A DNA stretch of 64,000 nt, from positions 313,895 to 377,894 of the forward strand of contig NZ_LMUO01000019.1 in assembly GCF_009765905.1 (NCBI RefSeq). Reading direction: 5' to 3'. Below are positions 18,364-27,062 of the stretch, one piece after another. The notes below the pieces were generated by a model. It searched no databases, was not told where the DNA came from, and was given only the letters and a program-made list of their open reading frames with translations. This DNA is from Mucilaginibacter sp. L196 (GTDB lineage: Bacteria > Bacteroidota > Bacteroidia > Sphingobacteriales > Sphingobacteriaceae). How positions within the stretch are numbered: the first letter of the stretch is position 1; every line of letters begins with the position of its first letter. Made by a program: the position numbers and the translations under genes.

Positions 18364-19173
18364 TTAGTTTTTATTGGCTGCTAATAGCTCTTTAACTTTC
18401 TCGTTTCCATGTACAGCCTTCAGGCCTTCTTCATAGCCGATCATGAAAATATCGTCGGCAGCATCAGTATCGAATATACCGTAACCGCCGAGGTCCTGGG
18501 GTTCAATGACTACATCGCACAGAAGCTTATGTGCGTTAAGGTTGGAGTTGATGCTGATCATTGCCGCACGGTCGATCATATTGGCGAAGGATTTGATCTC
18601 GGTAACAATTGGCAAATGGTTGCAGGATGAACCGATGATGAAGTCGCAATTACCTACCAGCGGGTCAACCGGGAAGTTGTTGAGTATGCCGCCATCTACG
18701 TACATATGGCCACTGATCATTATCGGCTTAAAGATACCGGGCAGGCAACAGGATGCTAAAATGGCTACATCCAGTTCGCCTTCGGTAAAGTAAACCAGCC
18801 TGCTTTCGCCAAGATCCACAGAGGAGATGGTAACCTTTATATTAAGCTCCTTGAAAGTATTATGCGGAATATACTTTTTGATTAATGAACTCACATTCAT
18901 GATAGAAACCAAACCTGTGCTACCCAACGCGGGGCGTAGCAGCTTAAGCAGTTTAGCATCCTTAATAACCTGCAGTATTTCCCTGGGTGGCATGCCCGCT
19001 GCAAAAAAAGCCCCGGCAACCGCCCCTGCGCTGGTACCCGAGATATGTGAAAATTGTATACCGTGATCGGTAAGCGCTTGTATCACCCCTAAATGCGCAA
19101 CACCCCTCACGCCACCTCCTGAGAGTGCTAATCCTACTTTCTTTGAGTTATCGCCGTTGGTATCTGTATTCAT
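18364..19173 (-). CDS. Patatin-like phospholipase
   Basis: This 269-residue protein has the complete patatin catalytic set: oxyanion hole GGGVRG near residue 19, nucleophile motif GTSAG near residue 46, and catalytic DGG (in DGGILNNFPVD) near residue 163. No signal peptide is visible, so it is a cytoplasmic or peripheral membrane lipid acyl hydrolase of the RssA-like type. It lies 70 bp downstream of the PBP4 gene on the same strand and may be co-transcribed. Confidence 0.9.
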   Translation of the reverse strand: MNTDTNGDNSKKVGLALSGGGVRGVAHLGVIQALTDHGIQFSHISGTSAGAVAGAFFAAGMPPREILQVIKDAKLLKLLRPALGSTGLVSIMNVSSLIKKYIPHNTFKELNIKVTISSVDLGESRLVYFTEGELDVAILASCCLPGIFKPIMISGHMYVDGGILNNFPVDPLVGNCDFIIGSSCNHLPIVTEIKSFANMIDRAAMISINSNLNAHKLLCDVVIEPQDLGGYGIFDTDAADDIFMIGYEEGLKAVHGNEKVKELLAANKN

Positions 19174-19243
19174 AAATAGGGATTATAAATTGTTGCTTGC
19201 TATTAATTGTTTAAGCCAGGAAACGTGAAAAGGTTTTGGGTTG

Positions 19244-20653
19244 CTATTTCAATTCATCTAAAACCCTGAATATCTTGGCTTTGATCTCTTTGCCTGATCC
19301 ATTATAATTGTTCACCATGATAGAGAAGCATAATTGCTTACCATCATGCGTTTGGTAGCCTGCATAATTAAGCACGTTGATGATACTGCCACTTTTCATG
19401 TGCATATCGTTATAAATAGGCAAGCTCTCATAAAAATCATGATACCATGGCGCTTTAGTAGTTGAAAGCAATATGGTAGCCATGGTACGGGTAGTCACAC
19501 GGTCGGCGGGGGATAGGCCCGAGCCATCAAATACGTTTAATGAATTTGGGTCGATACCGCGCTGCTTCCAGAAATCCTGCAATGCCACAACGCCATTCGC
19601 TGTGGATGGTTGTTTACCAGCTTTCCAGGTAATGGTCTTGAGCAATTGCTCGGCGTACAGGTTGATGCTTTTCTGGTTAGTCCAGTAGATGATCTTGCTG
19701 AGTTCGGGCGAGGATATAGTTAATATATTTTGATTCGCTGTTGGCGTGGTTTCGCCTTTGGCAGTTAGAGTAGAAGTTGATTCGACGATGCCTGAAATGG
19801 GAATGCCTAAACGTTTCAATGTATCAGCCAAACGGAAAGCTGCATCATAAGCAGGATCAGGTAGGGATAAGGCGATGCTTTTTTTGGTTTGATCTTCCGC
19901 ATACGTGCCACGCAGATATACTACGTTACCATTCAACGGTAGGTAAGCATAGGATTGATCGCCGGTATGGGTGGGAGCATTCAGTAACTCGCTTTTAAAC
20001 TTAAGGTAAGGCATTGCGGGTACGGTGTGCGATACGGTTATCGGTGTACCAATCTCGCCGGTATGCAACTTGACATCATATTGGTTCTCGCGCCAGCAAA
20101 GTCCGGATGGGCCTGCGCCGTAATAGTTACCAATATCCTCGTAGATCCAGCCATCGGGAATAGACTGTGATCCGAATATCGAATCATCACCAATAGTCCT
20201 TCCGTTTATTTTTTTTATTCCCGCTTTGCGGATGGCATCAACCATTAAAGTTAAAATGTGTTCTTCCTTACTGCTTTCATAGCGCCAGCTGCCAAGCGTG
20301 GGGTCGCCGGAACCTTTGATGATGATGTCGCCGTTTAAAGTCCCATTAGTAATCGATCCACTGTAGCCGAAACTAGTTTGATATTTGAAATCTGCCCCCA
20401 AAACATTAAAAGCTGTTATGGTAGTAATGGTTTTCATGGTGGAAGCAGGTGCCAGTCCCATGCTTGGGTTGGCGGAGAATACCTCCTTCCCACTGTTTAC
20501 GTCCAATACCGTTAACGATATGGAGGCATATTGGCACTGGCTATCCGCCTGCAGACTGTTTACGGCCGCCTGTAATTTCTGCTGAAGGGATTGCGCAGGG
20601 CAATATCCCGCTATAAATAAAAAACTAAGCGTTAGTAACCGTTGTATCCTCAT
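19244..20653 (-). CDS. dacB: D-alanyl-D-alanine carboxypeptidase/endopeptidase (PBP4 family)
   Basis: This 469-residue protein has a signal peptide (to about residue 20, GYCPAQ). The three serine-type penicillin-binding motifs are visible: SxxK as STMK (near residue 72), SxN as SIN (in QKSINLYAEQLL, near residue 325), and KTG-like KSG (in MHMKSGSI, near residue 419). The length and the inserted domain between motifs match PBP4/DacB, which trims peptidoglycan stem peptides and cross-links in the periplasm. The start ATG lies 29 bp inside the 3' end of the upstream permease gene, which suggests translational coupling. Confidence 0.93.
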   Translation of the reverse strand: MRIQRLLTLSFLFIAGYCPAQSLQQKLQAAVNSLQADSQCQYASISLTVLDVNSGKEVFSANPSMGLAPASTMKTITTITAFNVLGADFKYQTSFGYSGSITNGTLNGDIIIKGSGDPTLGSWRYESSKEEHILTLMVDAIRKAGIKKINGRTIGDDSIFGSQSIPDGWIYEDIGNYYGAGPSGLCWRENQYDVKLHTGEIGTPITVSHTVPAMPYLKFKSELLNAPTHTGDQSYAYLPLNGNVVYLRGTYAEDQTKKSIALSLPDPAYDAAFRLADTLKRLGIPISGIVESTSTLTAKGETTPTANQNILTISSPELSKIIYWTNQKSINLYAEQLLKTITWKAGKQPSTANGVVALQDFWKQRGIDPNSLNVFDGSGLSPADRVTTRTMATILLSTTKAPWYHDFYESLPIYNDMHMKSGSIINVLNYAGYQTHDGKQLCFSIMVNNYNGSGKEIKAKIFRVLDELK

Positions 20654-22121
20654 GCTTTGATAACCATTTCGATATATAATAAATTGGTATGCCTATCAGA
20701 ACGATTCCTAATCCACACTCAGTATAAGTTCGCTTATAAATCAGCAGTAAAATGCAGAATGTGATACCCATTAATATATAAATGGCAGGCAAAACCGGAT
20801 AGCCGAAAGCTTTGTAAGGTCTGTCAGCGTTGGGGTGTTTCGCTCTCAAGATATAAATGCCGATGATAGTTAACACATAAAATACTACTACTACAAAAGA
20901 GATCATATCCAATAAATCACCGTATTTGCCACTTAAACATAGTAAAGAAGCTACCAGGCACTGTATCCATAAACCAAATCCGGGAACAGCGAATTTATTC
21001 AATTCGCCAGTTTTTTTGAAGAAAAGACCATCCTTCGCCATAGTATAATATACCCTTGCCCCAGATAATATCAAACCATTGTTGCATCCAAAGGTGGATA
21101 TCATAATCATTAATGCAATAATATAAGTACCTGCATTACCGAATATAGCATGAGATGCTGCTATCGCAACACGATCTTTAGCTGCTGTTGCTATATCATG
21201 CAACGGTAAAACTGCGGTATATACTAAATTAGCTGATATGTAAATAATGGTTACTACCAATGTTCCTAAAAATAAACTCAACCCAATATTCCGTTTCGGA
21301 TTGCGCATTTCGCCTGCTATGAATGTTACGTTATTCCAGGCATCACTGCTAAATATAGACCCTACCATGGCTATTGCAATCGCACCTAAGGCTGCATCTA
21401 TAGTATATTGAGAAAAAGTTCCATTGGTGTTTAGTTTTTGCAGATGCCAGGCATTTGTCCAGTTGGCATGCCATACATCGCCCTTTAGCATAATAAAGCC
21501 GAAAATTATCAACCCAAACAAACTCAGCAGCTTGGTTATGGTAAAGGTGTTTTGAATAAGTTTTCCGCTTTTAACACCTTTGGTATTGATGAAAGTAAGT
21601 AGGATAATTAATAAGATTGAAACTATTTGGGCCGAAGTAATGGTAAAATGATAAGATGTATCTAGGGGATTGGGGACATAATGAAACGGAAAAACAATAT
21701 TATCCTCGCTGCAAAATGGGATTAATTTAGTCGTGTAATGTGAAAAGCCTAGCGCTACAGCCGTGAACTTCGAAAACGCAACACCCACCGCCGCAATAGT
21801 GCCCGTTTGTATCACCGCAAAAAAGCTCCAGCCGTATAAAAAAGCTATTAGCTTATTGTATGCCTCTTTTAAATAAACATATTGTCCGCCTGCTTTTGGG
21901 TACATGGCACTTAGCTCGCCGTAGCTTAAGGCTGCGGTTAAGGTCATGAAACCGGTAAGCGCCCAAACCACAATTAACCATCCGGCCGAACCAACATTGC
22001 GTATAATATCAGCACTTACAATGAATATACCCGAACCGATCATTGATCCTGCTACGATCATGGTGCCATCAAGCAGGCCTAAAGAGTGTTTTAATTTGGG
22101 TTCGGTTGATTTTTCAGTCAT
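20625..22121 (-). CDS. APC family amino acid permease
   Basis: This is a polytopic membrane transporter of the amino acid-polyamine-organocation family with about 12 hydrophobic segments. The first helix carries GTMIVAGSMIGSGIF (helix 1 substrate site with GSGIF), and GGQYVYLKEAY follows at helix 3. I place the start at the ATG at 22121 (498 residues, MTEKSTEPKL), because an upstream in-frame ATG at 22217 would add an unconserved-looking tail. The exact amino acid cannot be told. It overlaps dacB by 29 bp on the same strand. Confidence 0.88.
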   Translation of the reverse strand: MTEKSTEPKLKHSLGLLDGTMIVAGSMIGSGIFIVSADIIRNVGSAGWLIVVWALTGFMTLTAALSYGELSAMYPKAGGQYVYLKEAYNKLIAFLYGWSFFAVIQTGTIAAVGVAFSKFTAVALGFSHYTTKLIPFCSEDNIVFPFHYVPNPLDTSYHFTITSAQIVSILLIILLTFINTKGVKSGKLIQNTFTITKLLSLFGLIIFGFIMLKGDVWHANWTNAWHLQKLNTNGTFSQYTIDAALGAIAIAMVGSIFSSDAWNNVTFIAGEMRNPKRNIGLSLFLGTLVVTIIYISANLVYTAVLPLHDIATAAKDRVAIAASHAIFGNAGTYIIALMIMISTFGCNNGLILSGARVYYTMAKDGLFFKKTGELNKFAVPGFGLWIQCLVASLLCLSGKYGDLLDMISFVVVVFYVLTIIGIYILRAKHPNADRPYKAFGYPVLPAIYILMGITFCILLLIYKRTYTECGLGIVLIGIPIYYISKWLSKHEDTTVTNA

Positions 22122-22370
22122 AAAATGAGGTTCGTTTTGTGGGTTAAGATAAGAATAAAGTGGCAAATTAAAATATTCCTCGTTTATACAAATTGCAATT
22201 AATAGATTTAGTCTCATCTATCGTAGCAATTCTAATAACTGTCTGTATAACGCTTAAAATCAGTGCAAAAACTATTGCGGTTTCCTTTTGTAAATAAATT
22301 AATTTGCTAATTTGCAGTCCAATATATAACCAGTACTAACCAAATACATTTAATAAACTAAATTTCTAAC

Positions 22371-24611
22371 ATGGACTTTTTGTACACTAATTTAATTTAC
22401 CTGATACCCGTTTTTGGGCTAATTGGGATTGCAGTGATGGCTGTTAAAGCCGCGTGGGTTACTAAGCAGGATGCAGGAGACGGGGATATGGCGCAACTGG
22501 CAGGTTATATTGCCGATGGTGCCATGGCTTTTTTACGTGCCGAGTGGAAAGTACTAAGCTATTTTGTTATTGTTGCAGGTATACTACTTGCATATTCGGG
22601 TACAACGGTGCATACATCAAGCCCGGTTATCGCTATATCATTCGTTGTTGGGGCATTCCTTTCGGCGTTTGCCGGCTTTTTGGGAATGCGTATAGCTACC
22701 AAGGCTAACGTGCGTACTACACAAGCGGCGCGTACAAGTTTATCGCAAGCTTTAAAAGTATCGTTTACAGGTGGTACCGTTATGGGTTTAGGCGTTGCTG
22801 GTTTGGCAATCATAGGTTTGGGGTCATTGTTCATTGTTTTCTTTACCATCTATGTTAAAAATACAGGTGGCGATGTAAATGGCGAGGCTATGGCTAAAGC
22901 ATTAGATGTTTTAGCAGGATTCTCTTTAGGTGCGGAATCAATCGCGCTTTTTGCCCGTGTTGGTGGTGGTATATATACCAAGGCTGCCGACGTAGGTGCC
23001 GATTTAGTGGGTAAGGTTGAAGCAGGTATCCCAGAGGATGATGTACGTAACCCTGCAACTATTGCAGATAACGTTGGTGATAACGTAGGCGACGTGGCAG
23101 GTATGGGCGCCGATTTATTCGGATCATACGTAGCTACCATGCTGGCAACTATGGTTTTGGGTCGCGAAATAAAATCAAACGATATGTTTGGCGGTATAGC
23201 CCCCGTTTTATTGCCGATGGTTATAGCCGGTTTGGGTTTGATATTTTCGATAGTTGGAGCATCGTTCGTAAGAATAAGAACTGAAACATCAAGTGTACAA
23301 AAAGCACTTAACATAGGTAATTGGGCATCAATCATATTAACAGCTATCGCAACCATATTTCTGGTTAACTGGATGCTTCCAAACGATACTTTTCACATGC
23401 TAAGGGATGAAATTCCGGGCGGTGGTCTAAAAGAAGGATCATTAGAATTTACCAAAACCGGTGTTATCTATTCAATAATGGTTGGGTTGGTAGTTGGTAC
23501 TTTAATGTCGATGATAACCGAATATTATACCGCAATGGGTAAACGCCCGGTGTTGGGTATTATTCGCCAGTCGTCAACAGGCCATGCTACCAATATTATC
23601 GCGGGTTTGGCAGTGGGCATGGAATCAACGGTGTTGCCTATTTTAGTATTGGCAGCAGGTATTTATGGTTCATATCATTTCGCGGGTTTGTATGGTGTTG
23701 CTATTGCTGCAGCAGGTATGATGTCTACAACAGCGATGCAATTAGCGATAGATGCTTTTGGGCCGATTGCGGACAATGCCGGTGGTATTGCCGAAATGAG
23801 CCGCCTACCCGAAGAAGTGCGTCACCGTACAGATAATTTAGATGCTGTAGGTAACACTACCGCGGCTACAGGCAAGGGTTTTGCTATTGCTTCGGCAGCG
23901 TTAACCTCACTGGCTTTATTTGCAGCCTTTGTGGGCGTTGCAGGTATTGAGCATATTGATATTTATAAAGCAGATGTATTAGCTGGCTTATTTGTTGGCG
24001 GTATGATTCCTTTTATATTTTCGGCGCTATGTATCTCGGCAGTAGGCCGTGCTGCAATGGCGATGGTTGAGGAGGTTCGCCGCCAGTTCCGCGAGATTCC
24101 GGGAATTATGGAATACAAAGCCAAGCCTGAGTACGAAAAATGTGTAGCAATATCAACCAAAGCTTCTATCCGCGAGATGGTTGCTCCGGGATTGATCGCT
24201 TTGATCTCTCCAATTATAGTAGGTTTCATTTTCGGCCCTGAAGTTTTAGGTGGGATGTTAGCAGGTGTTACCGTATCGGGTGTGTTGATGGGTATATTCC
24301 AAAGCAACGCAGGCGGTGCATGGGATAACGCTAAAAAGTCATTTGAAAAAGGCGTAGAGATTAACGGTGAGATGTACTACAAAAAATCAGAGCCGCATAA
24401 AGCATCAGTAACCGGTGATACCGTTGGTGATCCGTTTAAAGATACATCAGGCCCGTCAATGAATATCCTAATCAAACTAATGTCGATCGTATCGCTGGTT
24501 ATCGCGCCGCATTTACATAAAGATTTAAACCACAGTCCTCGTTTACAAAGGGAAATTCATATCCAGTCAATGGTTATGCCTGCGAAGCAGGCTGTTAAAA
24601 ACAAAATTTAA
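22371..24611 (+). CDS. hppA: Membrane-bound ion-translocating pyrophosphatase, K+-dependent type
   Basis: This 746-residue protein has about 16 hydrophobic segments and couples pyrophosphate hydrolysis to H+ or Na+ export across the inner membrane. The PPi-binding signature is intact (GGGIYTKAADVGADLVGKVE near residue 200, then DNVGDNVGDVAGMGADLF). In the determinant segment GNTTAATGKG (23850-23879), alanine occupies the position where K+-independent enzymes have lysine. This predicts a K+-dependent enzyme. Whether it pumps Na+, H+ or both cannot be settled here. The gene is alone, with a strong terminator after it. Confidence 0.95.
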   Translation: MDFLYTNLIYLIPVFGLIGIAVMAVKAAWVTKQDAGDGDMAQLAGYIADGAMAFLRAEWKVLSYFVIVAGILLAYSGTTVHTSSPVIAISFVVGAFLSAFAGFLGMRIATKANVRTTQAARTSLSQALKVSFTGGTVMGLGVAGLAIIGLGSLFIVFFTIYVKNTGGDVNGEAMAKALDVLAGFSLGAESIALFARVGGGIYTKAADVGADLVGKVEAGIPEDDVRNPATIADNVGDNVGDVAGMGADLFGSYVATMLATMVLGREIKSNDMFGGIAPVLLPMVIAGLGLIFSIVGASFVRIRTETSSVQKALNIGNWASIILTAIATIFLVNWMLPNDTFHMLRDEIPGGGLKEGSLEFTKTGVIYSIMVGLVVGTLMSMITEYYTAMGKRPVLGIIRQSSTGHATNIIAGLAVGMESTVLPILVLAAGIYGSYHFAGLYGVAIAAAGMMSTTAMQLAIDAFGPIADNAGGIAEMSRLPEEVRHRTDNLDAVGNTTAATGKGFAIASAALTSLALFAAFVGVAGIEHIDIYKADVLAGLFVGGMIPFIFSALCISAVGRAAMAMVEEVRRQFREIPGIMEYKAKPEYEKCVAISTKASIREMVAPGLIALISPIIVGFIFGPEVLGGMLAGVTVSGVLMGIFQSNAGGAWDNAKKSFEKGVEINGEMYYKKSEPHKASVTGDTVGDPFKDTSGPSMNILIKLMSIVSLVIAPHLHKDLNHSPRLQREIHIQSMVMPAKQAVKNKI

Positions 24612-24637
24612 TATTACAATAACCTAAACAGAATCGA

Positions 24638-24668
24638 AGAGGGACGCTGAAGTTGTCCCTCTTTTTTT
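24638..24668 (+). terminator. Rho-independent terminator of hppA
   Basis: The stem is agagggac (24638-24645) with gtccctct (24655-24662), followed by a run of seven T. It lies 27 bp after the hppA stop. Confidence 0.85.
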
Positions 24669-24754
24669 GTTGGATGTCATTGGGTTCTCACAATACAATA
24701 GTTAGCGGGCTAGGTACAGGGAATTTAAGTAATTTTACTTGTATTAATCCCAAG

Positions 24755-24852
24755 CGTCATTGCGAGGTACGAAGCAATCTCTATACTGTACAGAGAAACC
24801 TGCAAGATGATCAATTGCTTATGTAGAGATTGCTTCGTACCTCGCAATGACG
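24755..24852. repeat. Dispersed inverted repeat family A, copy 3
   Basis: Perfect 29-bp arms lie at 24755-24783 and 24824-24852 (arm begins cgtcattgcgaggtacgaag). The loop contains the ATG (24807) that opens the reading frame of the following ABC transporter. Confidence 0.9.
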
Positions 24853-26714
24853 TGGTAAAACAAAAAGAAACCCTATTGAATACCGCTCGTCCCCCAAAAA
24901 ATATAAAACCCACTCCCTTAAGTTTTAAGGAACGCCTTGAAGCCTTGCGCAACCTGCCCGCATTCTTCAAATTAGTATGGCAAACCAGTCCGTGGATGAC
25001 TGTTGTTAACTCCGTACTGCGTATTTTGAAATCTGCCATGCCTTTAGGTTTGCTATACGTTGGTAAACTAATTATTGATCAGGTAATTTCCATCGCCCAT
25101 AAACATGGGGCCGATACTCATCATTTATGGCAATTAGTAGTGGCAGAGTTTGCATTGGCAATATTATCCGATGCGCTATCCCGCGCTATTACTTTGATGG
25201 ATAGCTTGCTGGGCGATCTATTCAATAACCATACTTCGGTAAAGCTAATGGCACATGCTGCTACACTTGATCTGGATCAATTTGAGGATGCCGTTTTTTA
25301 CGATAAGTTGGAACGCGCAAGACAGCAAACCGTAGGCCGCACTATATTACTTTCACAAGTAATGAGCCAGGTACAGGACTTGATCACGATGGGCTTTTTG
25401 GCGGTTGGCTTAATGGCATTTAATCCGTGGTTGATTGTTTTGTTGCTGATCGCGATAATACCGGCTTTTTTGGGCGAATCTCATTTTAATGATAAAAGTT
25501 ATGCTTTAACCCGTGGCCAAACCCCTGAACGCCGTGAACTGGATTATATTCGCTACCTCGGCGCCAGCGATGAGACGGCCAAAGAAGTTAAGATATTCGA
25601 CCTTTCAGGATTTATCATACAGCGCTTTAAACTGCTGTCGGATAAGTTTTATCTCGATAATAAACGTTTGTCTATCAAACGTTCATTGTGGGGCACATTC
25701 TTCGCCATGTTAGGTAGTATTGGTTACTACGCTGCCTATGTAATTATCATTATAAAAACTATAGACGGTACAGTAACCATAGGTAATTTAGTTTTCCTTG
25801 CGGGATCTTTCCGCCAGCTACGAAGCTTATTAGAAGGCATTTTAACCCGATTTACCGCGGTATCACAAGGCGCTATATATTTGAGCGACTTTTTTGAGTT
25901 TTTCGATATTCAACCCAAAATAAAACTACCCGATAACCCCATCCCTTTCCCCAAAACAATTAAACAAGGCTTTACTTTTGAGAATGTCGGTTTCCGCTAT
26001 GTAAATTCCGAACGCTGGGCAAACAGGCATTTAACCTTTACCCTCCATCCCGGCGAAAAGCTGGCATTAGTAGGGGAGAACGGCGCCGGTAAAACTACGC
26101 TGGTTAAACTATTGGCTCGCCTGTATGATCCTTCCGAAGGACGAATTTTATTAGATGGTATCGACCTGAAAGAATATGACCTAGCCGATTTGCGCTTAAA
26201 CGTCGGCATCATTTTCCAGGATTACCTGCGTTACCAGATGACCTTCGCCCAAAATATAGCTGTCGGGAATATCAATGAAAAAGAAAACCGACCGTTGATA
26301 GAATCATCCGCCCGGCAAAGCCTGGCCGATGTATTGGCTGCAAAATTACCTGCCGCTTACGACCAGCAATTAGGAAAACGATTTGCCGATGGCGTTGAAT
26401 TATCCGGTGGCGAATGGCAGAAAGTAGCACTAGCACGTGCCTACATGCGCGATGCGCAATTATTAATATTAGATGAGCCAACATCAGCTTTGGATGCCCG
26501 TGCCGAGTACAATGTTTTTGAACGCTTTGCCGAATTAACAAAAGGAAAATCAGCGGTGCTTATTTCACACCGTTTTAGTACTGTTCGTATGGCCGATAGG
26601 ATTTTAGTATTAGATAAAGGCGAATTAATAGAAATCGGCAGCCACGAAGAACTGCTCATAAAAGGCGGTCGGTATGCTGAATTATTCGATCTGCAAGCAA
26701 TGGGGTATAGATAG
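24807..26714 (+). CDS. ABC transporter, fused permease and ATP-binding domains
   Basis: This is a half-type exporter, up to 635 residues. A six-helix membrane domain (about residues 60-360) is followed by a nucleotide-binding domain with Walker A GENGAGKTT, signature LSGGEWQ and Walker B LLILDEPTSALD. The substrate (lipid, peptide or drug) is not evident. The only ATG before the conserved region, 24807, lies inside the loop of a family A repeat, and the first 15 residues would be repeat-coded (CFVPRND). A GTG at 24852 or TTG at 24876 directly after the repeat is a credible true start. The gene runs convergently to trxA. Confidence 0.9.
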   Translation: MINCLCRDCFVPRNDVVKQKETLLNTARPPKNIKPTPLSFKERLEALRNLPAFFKLVWQTSPWMTVVNSVLRILKSAMPLGLLYVGKLIIDQVISIAHKHGADTHHLWQLVVAEFALAILSDALSRAITLMDSLLGDLFNNHTSVKLMAHAATLDLDQFEDAVFYDKLERARQQTVGRTILLSQVMSQVQDLITMGFLAVGLMAFNPWLIVLLLIAIIPAFLGESHFNDKSYALTRGQTPERRELDYIRYLGASDETAKEVKIFDLSGFIIQRFKLLSDKFYLDNKRLSIKRSLWGTFFAMLGSIGYYAAYVIIIIKTIDGTVTIGNLVFLAGSFRQLRSLLEGILTRFTAVSQGAIYLSDFFEFFDIQPKIKLPDNPIPFPKTIKQGFTFENVGFRYVNSERWANRHLTFTLHPGEKLALVGENGAGKTTLVKLLARLYDPSEGRILLDGIDLKEYDLADLRLNVGIIFQDYLRYQMTFAQNIAVGNINEKENRPLIESSARQSLADVLAAKLPAAYDQQLGKRFADGVELSGGEWQKVALARAYMRDAQLLILDEPTSALDARAEYNVFERFAELTKGKSAVLISHRFSTVRMADRILVLDKGELIEIGSHEELLIKGGRYAELFDLQAMGYR

Positions 26715-26720
26715 TGATTA

Positions 26721-27017
26721 TTAAACAAATTGCTCAATAATTTCCTGTAATTGCTTTGCCTGTATCACACCACTTTGGCGCCACTTGGTTTGCCCGTTTT
26801 TAAATACGATAAGTGTAGGCACTCCCTGAACCTTGTATTCGCTTGCCGCGGATGGGTTTTTATCGACGTCTATTTTCAAGATCGTTATTTTATCGCCCAT
26901 ATTATCTTTCAGCTGTTTAAGTATAGGCGGCATCATTTTACACGGTCCGCACCACTCTGCCGAAAAATCTACCAAAACTGGTTTGTCTGATGTTATTAAC
27001 TCTTTAAAATTTGCCAT
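26721..27017 (-). CDS. trxA: Thioredoxin
   Basis: This 98-residue protein has a complete thioredoxin fold and active site WCGPCK near residue 27, with the cis-proline segment QGVPTLIVFKNG. It is a cytoplasmic disulfide reductant. I start at the ATG at 27017 (MANFKELI). An in-frame ATG 39 bp upstream would add a leucine run (LILLLLLL) coded by a TTATTATTA stretch that looks like intergenic sequence. The gene ends 6 bp from the convergent ABC transporter and follows the hybrid kinase gene on the same strand by 45 bp. Confidence 0.95.
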   Translation of the reverse strand: MANFKELITSDKPVLVDFSAEWCGPCKMMPPILKQLKDNMGDKITILKIDVDKNPSAASEYKVQGVPTLIVFKNGQTKWRQSGVIQAKQLQEIIEQFV

Positions 27018-27062
27018 TTTATCGTTCCTCAATAATAATAACAACAGTATCAGCAATACGTT

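Noticed and set aside
22850..23356. 168-codon frame antisense to hppA
   Set aside because: Low-complexity Ala/Pro/Ser/Ile-rich translation opposite a conserved membrane protein gene; a shadow frame.
24601..24720. Riboswitch between hppA and the ABC transporter
   Set aside because: Only a simple terminator hairpin and a dispersed repeat are seen; no conserved aptamer-like structure.
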